64,000 bases of DNA from Pycnococcus provasolii (GCA_049487715.1 CP150553.1:372001-436000); one strand, 5' to 3'; shown: positions 36,824 through 46,942, counted from the first letter of the stretch. The notes: generated by a model not told the origin, from the letters alone. Numbers and translations: made by a program.

Positions 36824-37258
36824 TCACTCGTTCGCATGCTGCTTCCTAGCCTTGAGTTGTGCCATCCGGATCGCCTCGTCAATTTGCTTTTTCATCGGCC
36901 CTGACGATGGCGCGCACTTCTCCGCCTCGAGCAGAGCCTCAACCGCCTCACGATACTCGCCTTGTGCGTGATGCCCCAATCCCATGCGAAAGTAAGCCTT
37001 GGTGTTGGTTGGATCTTGTGCCACGCACGCCTTGGCATCCTGAATCGCCTTCTCCGGCGTGCCAAGCTTTAGCCAGCACGCCGCGCGGTTAGAAAGACAA
37101 GCGGTTAGGCTCGGGTCGAGCGCGAGTGCCTCCGTGTAGTACACAGCCGCCTGCGCGTAGGCCATGCTTGTAAAGCATTCGTTTCCACGTGCCTTCTGCT
37201 CCGCCGCACGCGCTGCGGAAGCAGCGTCAGCCGCCGGTGGGGCTGCGGCTCCCTTCAT
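36824..37258 (-). CDS. Small TPR protein, HOP/STI1-like three-repeat domain
   Basis: 144 residues from the first ATG. The protein is essentially one TPR domain: EQKARGNECFTSMAYAQAAV, YYTEALALDPSLTACLSNRA and YFRMGLGHHAQGEYREAVEA, with K-x-x-G-N, N-R-A and the basic residues of Hsp70/Hsp90 carboxylate clamps (K-G-N and N-R-A present; later K/R of the clamp in KAYFRMG). Such single-domain proteins act as co-chaperone adaptors. A role with Hsp70/Hsp90 is inference from the clamp residues. Confidence 0.8.
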   Translation of the reverse strand: MKGAAAPPAADAASAARAAEQKARGNECFTSMAYAQAAVYYTEALALDPSLTACLSNRAACWLKLGTPEKAIQDAKACVAQDPTNTKAYFRMGLGHHAQGEYREAVEALLEAEKCAPSSGPMKKQIDEAIRMAQLKARKQHANE

Positions 37259-37329
37259 CTCGCGCGTCGTCGTGGGGTAAGCGTTCGTCTTCAATACACG
37301 AAGCCCTGTATTGTGTCGCGGCTGTATTG

Positions 37330-37370
37330 TGTCGATATTTAAACTTTCAGGGAAAGTTTAAATATCGACA
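37330..37370. other. Perfect 19-bp hairpin just after the MROH1-like stop
   Basis: Arms 37330-37348 and 37352-37370 are exact reverse complements (TGTCGATATTTAAACTTTC) around a 3-base loop. It starts six bases past the stop codon of the 6-kb gene on the minus strand and lies upstream of the small TPR gene. Confidence 0.9.
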
Positions 37371-37376
37371 TTGGAT

Positions 37377-40300
37377 TCAAAGAGCCAACAGAAGTCTGCT
37401 CAGCGCCCCCACAGCTGCGGTGCGAACAATAGACTCGGTCTCAGTTTCCGGGCTGCTGCGCTCGGCAAGAACGCGAACCGCCTCCTCGATTCCAGCGCGG
37501 CTGCGAATCTCCTCGCCATCCAGCGCGCAGAGAATCGCGCCTAGCAACGTGCACGCACCTGCGCGGCAATTCCCGTTGACACCCCTGATTGTCTGCGCGA
37601 GCGCATCTCGAGCACACACGTCGCAGCACGCCGAAGCATCGGTCTCAGAAAGCGCGGCAGCGAATTTGCGCGCAGCCTGCGCAAAGCCCGCGCCTCCACC
37701 AGCGGTGGAAGCGGCCACGCCCGTAAGCGCTTCACGAAGCATCGTGCTCTCGGACTCGAAAAGTCCCGCAGCCTTCAGCGCGCCGCGTGCTGCCGCCGCT
37801 GTTGGGCCGACGTCCATGCAGTGAACGAATAAGCGCGCGAGATTTCCACGCAAGCGCGTACGAAAGCCGTTCGTCAAAACACTGTTTTCTGCATTCGCCA
37901 CCGCCCTCGTTAGTGCCTCGTACGCGCGAAGAGCCGCAGCTCGTAATTCGGCATTCGATTTGTCGAGAGCGCCGAGAAGGTTTCTTTGCAATTCTGCAGC
38001 AGCTCCCAGCGCACATCCAGGTTCCACGCGAGAGAGCGCAGAGGGAAGCGCGGAGAGAGAATCCGATGCTACGCTAAGATCACCATCAGCGGCACCGTCG
38101 GCGAGAGCACGAAGAACGCGCTGTCCACGTGGTGCAAGCTCCGAGTCGCGAAGATTGCCTATGCTTCGTGCTCCGACGCGCCGCACGTTGCTCGCTCGAT
38201 CGCTTGCGATGAGCTCCACAAGCTGTTCGGCAACAGTCGAGGCCCAAGCCCCGTCCGCCTCTGCCTGCGTGTCGTCAAAGTCATGCACGCTTGAGCAGAG
38301 CGCGCCAAGCGCGGCTCCAGCGAATGTGCGCACGCCTGCGTCATACCGCTGAATTCCAGGCAAGATGGCTGCGGCTAGACGAGCTCGCTGACGTTCCGTC
38401 ACTACGGACGAAGCGCTCGCCTCACCTAAGGCGGACGCTCCGACCGCCGCAGAACTTGAAAGCGCCTTGTCACGGCGCTGCTGTAGAAATGCCGTTCCAA
38501 GGCTTGCCCCCTTTCGCCCACTTGCATCAGCAGCAACGAAGAGCGCTGAAACGGCACCTACGGCACTGGCTCGCGATCGGTCTATGAAGCGATCATCTCC
38601 CGCGGGTGGTGGTGGCTGCTCTTCACCAGCCAGCCGGCCTGCGCGAATGACGAGAGCGCCTAACATTTTACCGTAGAGGTCTTCAGATGTGGCACTGGCT
38701 CCGTCTGAATCGTAGTTCAAGGCAGCGGCAAGTGATGGCAAGCCTCCCAAGCCCTGCGCGCCAATCGAGGCAATGAGCAGGTCTGTTGCCGCGCATGGAA
38801 GGTACGATGCCTGTGCAGATCCAATGGCATTTCCTGGGGTCGAGGCACCATCAGAAGAAGACTCGCCCTCTTCCTCGGCATCTAACAAGAGTAAAAGGCG
38901 TTCATTGCGTTTATCCGCCTCAGATTCCGTGCTACCAACTGTCAAAGGTGCGTCCCATAAGATACCGCACAGGAATGCCACGACCTGCTCACAGACCTTT
39001 GAGTCCTGGCATATCACCTGAGCTGCGCGCTGCGATGGCGTGAACAGCGCATCATCGGAAGCGATCGTTGCGGCAGGGCGGCGGCGCTTCGTGCGAAATG
39101 CCTGGCCGTGCAGCAGGGCCCGGAAGAGCGCCGGGAGCGAGTTTTCGCCGCCGCTACTGGTGGTGCTTGTATCCACGTCCTGGCATGCTCGTGCGAGCGA
39201 GCGCAGTCCATTCAGAAGAGCATTTGCAACCTCCTTCGAGGGAGGACTGGTTGTGTCCAAGGCTATAAGTATGCTTGCGCACACACCCTGCAAAATCGTC
39301 GTATTCGCCGCGAGCTCCGCGCCGCGCGCCGCGAGCGCATCGGCTACAACTAGGGCACTTCCCATCGGTGCATCAAGATTGTCCTGCGCTCGAGCACAGC
39401 ATGCGCAGCAGCTTTCAATCAGGCCAGCGAGTTCCGTAGCATCGAGTGCCGCCGTGGCTGGGCGCGCCGCACCGCGTGCCGAGTCAAGTCGTCGTGCGAG
39501 ACTGCTTCCACTCGCCACATCACCGCTGGTGCCAGCCGATGCCAAAAGCATGTCCCTTGCTGCACCTACCATTGCGGCAGCCTCGGCGGGCACACCGACA
39601 CCTGCACAAGCGCACAGGGCACTCGCAAGTGCTGCTGCAACGCCTCGTGTAGCCGCGTCGGCATCACAGGCGAGCGCGAGCGGCGCAACGAGTCGCGATC
39701 CCAGTCTCAAGGTTCCCGCCTGCCCAGTCGCTGCACCTTCCGCAGTTGTACATGACGCGACCAGGCTCAGAGCAAGAGACGCCAAGCGACGACGCTGTGT
39801 GATCGTAAGTGAATTTCTCAAGAGCAGCACATCAAGCTCTGACAGCATGTCCCCTAGCGCACTTAGACGACCTTCGGTGGTCACCGCACCGGAGGCTGAG
39901 CGTGCTGTGCGATTAAGTAGAGCGCATGCCAGCGCGCCCAAGGCGAGATCGAGCTGACGCTGTGCCTCCGCGACCATGTTCTCCGTGTCGGTGGGGACAA
40001 TCACGCGTGCCTCAGCTTGCGCGGTCGCATCGATGGTATCAGCCGCCAGCAGGTAAAGCGAAACGCTTGATGAGGGGGCGTCAAGAACATCTGGACGTGT
40101 CACGAGCGAAATGAGGACTGCTCTCGTGCGAGACACAGCTGCACCGTCCACCTCGCCCTGCATGAGCGCACAAAGTGCGTCTGCCGCATGCTTGGCGGAG
40201 ATGACTGCGGAAGGTGTGCACGGAGGCTCCGAATCGGCCATAGGGGCCGGCACGACTCCACTCGTGCTCCGCGTGCGCTGCGATGGTGTCAAACTTCCGA

Positions 40301-43300
40301 AGAAAGTCGAAGTCTGCGAATTCAATGATCCGCTACGAGCTGACGATGTTTTGTCCGGCGAATCGTTGCCTTTGCCCTCCGCCTCCGGGGAAGTCTTGGA
40401 AATTCCCAGGCCCTGCGCCTCAGCCTCCGCGCAAACCAGCGCCGCTTCTAGCAGCTCGTCGCGGCGCCGCAACACAAAACCACCGCTAGATGCTGCACGA
40501 ACCGTGCACGCCACCCCCGCGCAAAAATGTGCACGACGCTCGCTCGCGGAACCGCTGTGCTCTTCCAGTCCAGCGCGCAGCGCACCAATTGGATTGCACT
40601 TTTCAAGGAGCATAGGGAGCACGTGCGTTTCGCATCTCGCGCGCTGCAGATCGACCGGCGCCGCAAATGCGCAAAGCCCTAGTGCAAATGCAAGACCAGC
40701 ACGCGCAGCGACCAAGCTTGTTGTAGCCTTGAGTGGTCCGTCATCCTTAGAGGTTTTCCCCGCGTTGGCTGGTGGGCTGCCATTACCCTGCGCACCTTGA
40801 GGAGTTCCAAAGAAGCTTGCAATCGCCGCGAACGGGCTTGCCTGATTGTTCGCAGCTGCAGCCGCGGCCGCAGCCGCATCAGCGGCGTCTGCGGCGTCTA
40901 GCGCCGATCGTAACACTGTGAGGCTAGCGTCAAGATGAATCGCGGCAGCATCACCGAATAAGCGAGCGGCACTCTCACGCGCATCGCTGGTGGACAAGTT
41001 CATGCTGGCGAGAGCCTCGCTTAGGCATTCTGTTGCGAATGCTGACGCACTAATGCCCCCACCTGAGGCTCCGGCAGTCGCGCCGAGCCGATTGCCGTCC
41101 TCGGGAAGAGCTGCTAGTACCTTTCCTAGCCATCTAAGAGATGCCAGGCGATATTCCGGGAACCAGGCAAGGTGCGCACATGCCAATGTGTCGCAGCCCT
41201 GAACATCTGCTAGCGTACCTCTCGCACATTCGTAGAGGAAATCTCGCGAGCCGGAGTGAGCAAGCGACTCACACGCCATTCTCGCAACTGCGAGGTGCGC
41301 AGAACCTTGGGAATTGACGGACGAAACCCCGTCTTCAGTCGCTTCATCTGGCAATTTCGCGCAAAGCTCCTGCGGAGTTTTTGCCTGCCATGCCGCACCG
41401 ATATGTGGATGGAGATAATCCTTGCTGGCCACAAGGAGCTCTGCGCTAAGCGCACTGATCGTATTGTCACCGCACCCCATCAGAGCAATTAGCTTGCCAG
41501 CCGTCACTGCTCGTCTGCGTCGCTCGGCATCATTCCACGACGCTGCAGAAGCATCTGTCGCCGCTTCGGCGCGCCGACGAGCGATGGATATGGCAGCACG
41601 ACAGAGTGCGGGGGCAGCAGTCAGAAGGTTGGGTCGCACGAGCAAGTCGAGAATCAATGGCCAAAGAGCCGAATCGGCACCCGTGTCGTTCGCGACGAGC
41701 TGCATTGCCTGGTCACACGCGTCGCGGAGAAGGCGAGCATCCCGACCAATCTGCCCTGAATTGGTGGCAACAACCCCCGCCATCTCTGCAAGCGTTTCCG
41801 GGATGGCTGCAAAGAGTTTATCCCCTCCGGATTCCGCAAGATATCCAATTGGTGCCATGCTTGCCACGAGTCCGATAAGCGCCCGGCGATTTGTCACAGA
41901 ACTTCCCACGAAGCCACCAAGCGCTGTGGCGATTCCGCCGACAAGCACGCCTCGCTGTCCACCAAGCACCGAGGCGAGGCTCACCACACAATGGCGCAGG
42001 ACAATCAGGCTGCCGAGGCGGAGGAGAGCGGGAGACACGTTGTTGACACCACCATTCGCGGTGGCAGAGTTTCCGTTGGAAGCTGATGCTGCAGCTCCCT
42101 CTGATCCGCTAAGACACGCGACGAGCCACCCGGTCGTATCAACGACGTGCAGTCGCACACATGCCTCGGCTGATCGCAGCAATTCCTGCTGCTCGCGTGC
42201 GCGTGCACGAATGGATTCGGCGTCTACATCCTCGCCACTTTCCGTGGCCGCTCTTGCAAGTCGAGTTGTCATGTGTGCAAGAGCTGACAGTGCAGCTGTG
42301 CGATCGAGAGCGCCGCTCGTTGGCGTGGCGGCGGCAGCAGCCAGAACGCGGCTGAATCCTCGCGCCACGCCAAGCGCCGCAATCGGCGCATTACCCGCAG
42401 CTTCTCGCTTGTGGAGCTCCAGTAGCGCGGGGAGCAGCTTAGGGGCGAAGATAGCCAGGTCACCTGTGCTCAAGCTAAGGCAGAGAGCACCGCACGCCTC
42501 AGCAACGCTTGCGCGGAGTTCCGGCTGGCGTGCTTGTGGCAGCCACGTGGAGAAAAGCAGCTCGAGCGCACTTCGGAAGAGTCCACCCACCTCCTCCTTA
42601 ACGAGTGCAGCATTACCTCCATGCCAGGAGGCAGCTATGGCGGCGGTTGCATCGGCGCGTGGCGATGTGGCCTCCTTTCCGGCATCCTCGAGTGCATCGG
42701 CGGCGACGCTGAACGCGCTGAGTACTTCGCTGAGCAGTGCGCGTGGCGCGTCCTCGCGCACCTGTCCTAGGCCCGTGCACAGCCGTGGCATGCATTCGCG
42801 AAGTAGGCTCGCAAAGTCCCACGGCTCGCAGCTGGCTGCAAGTTCGCGCAGCGCGAGTGCGGCGCCCGGCGGGGTTGCCTGGCCTGGTGCAAGGTACTCG
42901 AGCACAAGCTGCGAGACCGTGCTCGCGTCGACGCGCGCCGCCGCAGCCACGGCAGCTGCTGCGGCGTCGTGTATCTCCAGGGTATTCCCACCCGCAAAGC
43001 GCTCAAGACAAGCCATGGCCGTTCTTGCTGCCGCAACGGCCGTATCTCTGTCCATACTTTTTCTCGTTGCTCTGCACACGCTGCCGCATAGTCTGAGCCT
43101 CGCGGCGTCCGCTTGCATCGCCTTTTCTGCCTGCGCCTGCGCCTGTTCGTCCATGCTGCCCACCTTGTTGGTCTGCGTATCGTTTGCATTGCGTGCTGAA
43201 GCGGCTGTGACGTTTGCGACGCACGTGGAGATGACTTGTTTCGCGTTTTGTGGCGATATGGATGCGCATTCTTCGAGCGCGACGAATGCGGCGGTGCGTA

Positions 43301-43391
43301 CGTTATCGGCTGGGTCTGCTAAGGCTTGCGTGAGTAGGTTGATGTACACTGAGGCTGGCTGACTCGGCGCTGACATAGAGGAGGCGGACAT
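37377..43391 (-). CDS. MROH1/SGR6-type giant HEAT-repeat protein
   Basis: 2004 residues in a single 6-kb exon from ATG 43391. HEAT/armadillo repeats run throughout (NVRTAAFVALEECASISPQN; SNVRRVGARSIGNLRDSELA; ALRAYEALTRAVANAENSVL). Landmarks fit Maestro heat-like repeat protein 1: PELRASVAEACGALCLSLST then LLPALLELHKREAAG, a DYLHPHIGAAWQAKTPQELC segment, RDFLYECARGTLAD and a C-terminal FRTRLRGNLARLFVHCMDVG. Plant members (SHOOT GRAVITROPISM 6) act at the vacuolar membrane; animal MROH1 is lysosome-associated. Ala-rich and Ser-rich inserts near 860-910 and 990-1040 are probably loops. The family call rests on ordered motif similarity, not a single signature. Confidence 0.75.
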   Translation of the reverse strand: MSASSMSAPSQPASVYINLLTQALADPADNVRTAAFVALEECASISPQNAKQVISTCVANVTAASARNANDTQTNKVGSMDEQAQAQAEKAMQADAARLRLCGSVCRATRKSMDRDTAVAAARTAMACLERFAGGNTLEIHDAAAAAVAAAARVDASTVSQLVLEYLAPGQATPPGAALALRELAASCEPWDFASLLRECMPRLCTGLGQVREDAPRALLSEVLSAFSVAADALEDAGKEATSPRADATAAIAASWHGGNAALVKEEVGGLFRSALELLFSTWLPQARQPELRASVAEACGALCLSLSTGDLAIFAPKLLPALLELHKREAAGNAPIAALGVARGFSRVLAAAAATPTSGALDRTAALSALAHMTTRLARAATESGEDVDAESIRARAREQQELLRSAEACVRLHVVDTTGWLVACLSGSEGAAASASNGNSATANGGVNNVSPALLRLGSLIVLRHCVVSLASVLGGQRGVLVGGIATALGGFVGSSVTNRRALIGLVASMAPIGYLAESGGDKLFAAIPETLAEMAGVVATNSGQIGRDARLLRDACDQAMQLVANDTGADSALWPLILDLLVRPNLLTAAPALCRAAISIARRRAEAATDASAASWNDAERRRRAVTAGKLIALMGCGDNTISALSAELLVASKDYLHPHIGAAWQAKTPQELCAKLPDEATEDGVSSVNSQGSAHLAVARMACESLAHSGSRDFLYECARGTLADVQGCDTLACAHLAWFPEYRLASLRWLGKVLAALPEDGNRLGATAGASGGGISASAFATECLSEALASMNLSTSDARESAARLFGDAAAIHLDASLTVLRSALDAADAADAAAAAAAAANNQASPFAAIASFFGTPQGAQGNGSPPANAGKTSKDDGPLKATTSLVAARAGLAFALGLCAFAAPVDLQRARCETHVLPMLLEKCNPIGALRAGLEEHSGSASERRAHFCAGVACTVRAASSGGFVLRRRDELLEAALVCAEAEAQGLGISKTSPEAEGKGNDSPDKTSSARSGSLNSQTSTFFGSLTPSQRTRSTSGVVPAPMADSEPPCTPSAVISAKHAADALCALMQGEVDGAAVSRTRAVLISLVTRPDVLDAPSSSVSLYLLAADTIDATAQAEARVIVPTDTENMVAEAQRQLDLALGALACALLNRTARSASGAVTTEGRLSALGDMLSELDVLLLRNSLTITQRRRLASLALSLVASCTTAEGAATGQAGTLRLGSRLVAPLALACDADAATRGVAAALASALCACAGVGVPAEAAAMVGAARDMLLASAGTSGDVASGSSLARRLDSARGAARPATAALDATELAGLIESCCACCARAQDNLDAPMGSALVVADALAARGAELAANTTILQGVCASILIALDTTSPPSKEVANALLNGLRSLARACQDVDTSTTSSGGENSLPALFRALLHGQAFRTKRRRPAATIASDDALFTPSQRAAQVICQDSKVCEQVVAFLCGILWDAPLTVGSTESEADKRNERLLLLLDAEEEGESSSDGASTPGNAIGSAQASYLPCAATDLLIASIGAQGLGGLPSLAAALNYDSDGASATSEDLYGKMLGALVIRAGRLAGEEQPPPPAGDDRFIDRSRASAVGAVSALFVAADASGRKGASLGTAFLQQRRDKALSSSAAVGASALGEASASSVVTERQRARLAAAILPGIQRYDAGVRTFAGAALGALCSSVHDFDDTQAEADGAWASTVAEQLVELIASDRASNVRRVGARSIGNLRDSELAPRGQRVLRALADGAADGDLSVASDSLSALPSALSRVEPGCALGAAAELQRNLLGALDKSNAELRAAALRAYEALTRAVANAENSVLTNGFRTRLRGNLARLFVHCMDVGPTAAAARGALKAAGLFESESTMLREALTGVAASTAGGGAGFAQAARKFAAALSETDASACCDVCARDALAQTIRGVNGNCRAGACTLLGAILCALDGEEIRSRAGIEEAVRVLAERSSPETETESIVRTAAVGALSRLLLAL

Positions 43392-43813
43392 CGTATGTGA
43401 CAAGCCAAGAATAATACGCTAGTACCGTCGACAGCACGGCACGGCACGGCACGGCACGCCGCTTTGCGCGCGCAGAACGAATGAAGGTGTTCGCCGCAAG
43501 TGGCGCAGCAGCGCAAGACAAGAAAATAACGGCACGGCACGGAGGGTTGGGGTTAGGGTTACACGCGCGTTTCCACGTGCGCGGGAAGAGTTTCAGGCCA
43601 GCCTCGCCTTGCATCGCCGTTCTTGGCGTCGAGGTTTCAGGCCAACCTCGGCTTGCATCGCCGTTCTTGGGCGTCAAGAAGCATGGATGGTGACCGCATC
43701 TCCGACGTCCCGCCATCGCCGGCGCCATCGTCCCATCTTTCAGTCCCCACCAACCGGCTGACTTGCCTCGCTCCAACCACCTTGCACCGCGCGCGCGCAA
43801 CCTTGCACCTTGC
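43392..43813. promoter_or_regulatory. Divergent promoter with GGCAC pentamers and a 44-bp duplication
   Basis: GGCAC repeats (43436-43458, again 43531-43542), one GGGGTTAGGGTTA site (43549-43561), and TTTCAGGCCAGCCTCGCCTT onward (43591-43630) repeated at 43635-43675. No gene-like ORF is convincing. Confidence 0.5.
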
Positions 43814-44866
43814 ATGCAGCCGTCCGCCGCAAGCTCAAGTCTTCCCACGTCTGAAAAAATACAATCAGAAGTCACGCTGGACGTGTCGCAAGAAACACCG
43901 GCCATGCTCGCTTGCCTCCCGTCCTACTTACGCGACGCTGATACGAGGAAATTCATCGTGTTAAGCTCCTTCTTCCTCCTCTTCATCGTCGTCTCATGCG
44001 TGTTCGAAGAGTATCTGTTCAAAAGCACACCCGGATTCGCGTTCCACACGACAGTCGCTTTCGTCGAACTCGTCACGTTCGCGCTCGGTGCGCTAGCCCG
44101 ACTCGCGCACAGAAAGGAACTGTACGCACCACTCAAGGCGCCAATCCTATCACACATAGGTGTTGCCGTCACTCTGGCGCTCGCGCAGAGTATTGGAAAG
44201 ATCGCCATCAAGTACACGAATTATGTGACAGCTACGATTCTGCGTTCGGGCAAGCTCATCCCAACTCTCCTGCTCAGCGTGGTTTGGCTTCGTCGTAAAC
44301 ACTCGAAACTTGAGTGGACAGCTGCCGTGCTTCTCGTCGCGTCGAGTGCGCTCATGGCACTAGGAGAGCGTGCGCTGGAGCCGGATTTCAACGAATTCGG
44401 CATCCTATTAGGCATCGTCTTCTTGTTCTTGTCCGCGCTGCAGGGCAACATGCAAGACCGCATTTTGCGCGACCACGGCGCGACAGTTGACGAGCTCATG
44501 TTGTACAGCAATGCGTTTGGTGCGATCCTTGCATTCGCCGGAATTGCATCCAGCGGTGAGCTCGTTGCGGCGTCGAAATTTTTTGCAGGCAATCTAACCG
44601 CAACAGGCGTGCTCTTGGTTCGCTCGCTCACGTTCTACGCAGGTGCCATGTGCTACACGCACGTCATCCGCCTGTACGGCGTTGCGGCCGCGACCGCCGT
44701 TGGCACGGCGCGCAAGACTATCACTGTATTGTTGAGTTTCGCGGTGGTTCCAAAGCCTTGGCATTTCAACTACAGTTTTGGCCTGATTGCTTTCGTGGCG
44801 GCGGACGCGCTATATGTGAGACAAAAGATGCTGAAGGGCGCGAGCAGTAGTAGTAGTACGACATAG
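43814..44866 (+). CDS. UAA-family nucleotide-sugar/PAPS transporter (SLC35B2/B3-like)
   Basis: 350 residues from ATG 43814. About nine or ten hydrophobic helices are visible, beginning FIVLSSFFLLFIVVSCVFEE. UAA-family landmarks include ILRSGKLIPTLLLSVVWLRR, LSALQGNMQDRILRDHGATV, ELMLYSNAFGAILAF and VGTARKTITVLLSFAVVPKP, the last matching the T-x-x-R-K-x-x-x-x-x-L-S-F signature. The closest style is the Golgi PAPS transporter group, which imports sulfate donor for polysaccharide sulfation, a plausible need in an alga with sulfated wall or scales. Substrate cannot be proven by eye. TGTAA lies at 44916-44920. Confidence 0.85.
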   Translation: MQPSAASSSLPTSEKIQSEVTLDVSQETPAMLACLPSYLRDADTRKFIVLSSFFLLFIVVSCVFEEYLFKSTPGFAFHTTVAFVELVTFALGALARLAHRKELYAPLKAPILSHIGVAVTLALAQSIGKIAIKYTNYVTATILRSGKLIPTLLLSVVWLRRKHSKLEWTAAVLLVASSALMALGERALEPDFNEFGILLGIVFLFLSALQGNMQDRILRDHGATVDELMLYSNAFGAILAFAGIASSGELVAASKFFAGNLTATGVLLVRSLTFYAGAMCYTHVIRLYGVAAATAVGTARKTITVLLSFAVVPKPWHFNYSFGLIAFVAADALYVRQKMLKGASSSSSTT

Positions 44867-45894
44867 ACTTTATGGTACTGCTAACATAGTGGCACGGTAC
44901 ATATTTACCAACTACTGTAATGTGATATTATCCATTCCACCATGAGATTCTTCACCCGCCGCATCTAACCTTAACGGCTTCTAGAATTGAGAAGCAGCAA
45001 GGAACGCAGGCAAGCTTAACGTCCAAAGGGTGGAATGCCTTTGATCGTGAAACTTGACCTCTCCCTGCGGAGATACCTTGAACAACACCTTGACGAGCGA
45101 CGTTTCAAGTGCGACGGAAAGCCCCTTCCCTCACCTTTTCAAGTTTAGTGAAAGGGATCGATGCGGTTCCGCGACATTCCGGGGAACGCTATGGCGTGGT
45201 GAACCTTCGTGCACGCTCAGCAGCTTCATCTCGCGCTTTCACTATTTTCTCGAAGATCTCGTTCTGTTGGATCGTTCTAGGCAGGTAAAGAACAACTTGG
45301 TCTCGACGCGTTGCGAAGATGCTAGGCGTACTTTCGCTTGGTTGAGAAATGTCGTAAGGTAGTTCACGGCGGTGTTCACTCCGAGCAGCTTGCCATACCT
45401 ATCTGTGTGTCATCGACTCTCTCAACAAAGAGCACGGCGTCGTCCGCCTGTGCGCCGGCGCCAAATGATCTGATTGGAAGCGGTGGTGGTGGCGCCGTGG
45501 CGGCATTTTAGCTGATTGTTGACGTAGCAGTGTAGCACTTCGCCTTAACGGCGTGGTCGACGGCCTTTGGCAGTTTGGCTCAAGGAGCTCGGCTTTTTAC
45601 ACTTTACAGTACTATAAAAGTGCAACTTGAGCGGGATCCCGAAAGTCGAAACTGGGGGAACCAAAGCAAAGAATCTGGACAAGGTTCACTGTGCAATGCC
45701 GTATCCCCAACGCAACGAGAGAAACAACCCCGGGGAAGAAAAAAACGCCCCTGCCCCTCCCCTGCCCCCAATTGGTTTCATTTTGTGTTTGCGAAACCGC
45801 GTCATTATTTTGTCCGACGGCCCGGTCCGTGTTGGAGTTTCGCGTGCGTAAGTAAACGTGAAAACGCTTGAGCTTCCCGTTGCTTTGCTTGTCG
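44867..45894. other. Gene-poor 1-kb stretch with a degenerate coding remnant
   Basis: I find no intact gene. A widely spaced inverted repeat CATTCCACC/GGTGGAATG (44935 and 45029) is present. A minus-strand coding-like remnant lies at 45190-45475 (separate entry). The part nearest the SNARE gene (45720-45790) is A- and C-rich, without a telomere-like array. Confidence 0.4.
45190..45475 (-). pseudogene. Possible frameshifted coding remnant
   Basis: Three minus-strand segments in three frames look protein-like and abut: GAGAQADDAVLFVERVDDTQ, then YGKLLGVNTAVNYLTTFLNQ, then SIFATRRDQVVLYLPRTIQQ followed by NEIFEKIVKARDEAAERARR. Each ends in a stop soon after the apparent shift. I could not explain the shifts with GT-AG introns. 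I do not recognise the family. It may be a decayed gene or retroelement, or chance in GC-rich DNA. Confidence 0.35.
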
Positions 45895-46638
45895 ATGTCT
45901 TGGGCGTCCCAGTACGACGCCTCAAAGGCACTCATCGAGGAAATCACCTCCCTGATTACCGAGCGCAACACGCTCCTGAACAATGCCCATGCGTCCATGT
46001 CATCAGGGTCTAGCAATGACGCGTCTGCGGCGCCGCGCCTCGCGGCGTCCGCGCGACGCAAGCTCGCGACGTTAGCGTCCAAGCTGGATATCTTGGACCG
46101 AACGGCCGCGACTGGACCCGAAGTCATGGAGCGCGAAATTGCACGACGCACGGAACTTGTCGCAATGCTGCGAACGCGAAGGGAACAACTCACGGGGATG
46201 CTGGCGAGAAACCCAAACAACGCAGCGGGGGGAGCAGAAGCGGACAGCACGACGTCGCTGCTGCAAGGTGTGAACGTTAGCAACGTCACGCAAATCAGAG
46301 GAACGGAGTCGGAAGCAACTGCACCGCTCGACGACCGCGGCGTGCTCAGACTGCAGCAAACCATGATGCAGGAACAGGACGAGGACCTCGCGGACCTCGA
46401 GCGCGCTGTCGCGGGAACCAAAAACGTGGCGCTCACCATCAACGACGAACTCGACGAGCAGAACCGCCTACTGGATGACTTTGACGAGGACGTCGACGCC
46501 GTTGGAGGTCGCCTGCGAGCTGCGACGCGACGCATCGGAAAGGTGAGCAAGTTGAGCGGAAACTGCGCGCAGTACACTTGCATGCTCGTGCTTATCGCCG
46601 TTTTAGTTGTCTTAATCGTCGTTTCTCTGAAGTACTAG
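45895..46638 (+). CDS. Qc-SNARE of the SYP5/syntaxin-8 type
   Basis: 247 residues from ATG 45895, starting MSWASQYDASKALIEEITSL. An N-terminal helical bundle (ITERNTLLNN, ARRKLATLASKLDILDR) matches SYP51/52. The SNARE motif follows: QTMMQEQDEDLADLERAVAG, NVALTINDELDEQNRLLDDF with the central glutamine in DEQNRLL. A C-terminal anchor MLVLIAVLVVLIVVSLKY is present. Such SNAREs act at the trans-Golgi/endosome and prevacuolar membrane. It shares the pathway with the VPS55 gene 3 kb downstream. Confidence 0.88.
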   Translation: MSWASQYDASKALIEEITSLITERNTLLNNAHASMSSGSSNDASAAPRLAASARRKLATLASKLDILDRTAATGPEVMEREIARRTELVAMLRTRREQLTGMLARNPNNAAGGAEADSTTSLLQGVNVSNVTQIRGTESEATAPLDDRGVLRLQQTMMQEQDEDLADLERAVAGTKNVALTINDELDEQNRLLDDFDEDVDAVGGRLRAATRRIGKVSKLSGNCAQYTCMLVLIAVLVVLIVVSLKY

Positions 46639-46942
46639 GTACTAGGTTAGGGTGAGGCGAAGGTTCGTGTAATCGAAAGAACTTTTTTATCAATCTAAGC
46701 GTGCATCATGTCGCTCAGCGCTGCCGTCGTCAGCAGTCGTAAAGCTTTGCGTAACCTTTACCGCCGGCGCCCTTAAATTTTCAGTTTTTGTGTGCGGAAC
46801 CTTCACCTCAAAAACAACATTTAAATATTTGTATCCCCGGTAACCCTACACCCTAACCCTAACCCTAACCCTAACGCTTTTCCCCTCTGGACACGTTCCC
46901 CCTGCATTTATTTGATTCTCTCGGCCTGAATCACATGCTAAC
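46639..46942. promoter_or_regulatory. Intergenic region with telomere-like array upstream of DUF819 gene
   Basis: TAACCCTACACCCTAACCCT and onward, 46842-46875, holds four CCCTAA units about 70 bp before the ATG. The block 46770-46835 is AT-rich. Confidence 0.6.
46842..46875 (+). repeat. Telomere-like CCCTAA array
   Basis: Four CCCTAA units plus CCCTACA, about 70 bp upstream of the DUF819 ATG. Confidence 0.9.

Noticed and set aside
41422-43362. 646-codon open frame antisense to the MROH1-like gene
   Set aside because: Ala/Ser/Arg-rich shadow caused by GC-rich codons; the minus-strand frame has HEAT-repeat similarity and runs the whole 6 kb.
45574-45584. TTTGGCTCAAG, identical to the 3' part of the dinoflagellate spliced leader
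   Set aside because: Only 11 bases, no full leader; the compact alternating gene layout and green-type genes do not fit a dinoflagellate.
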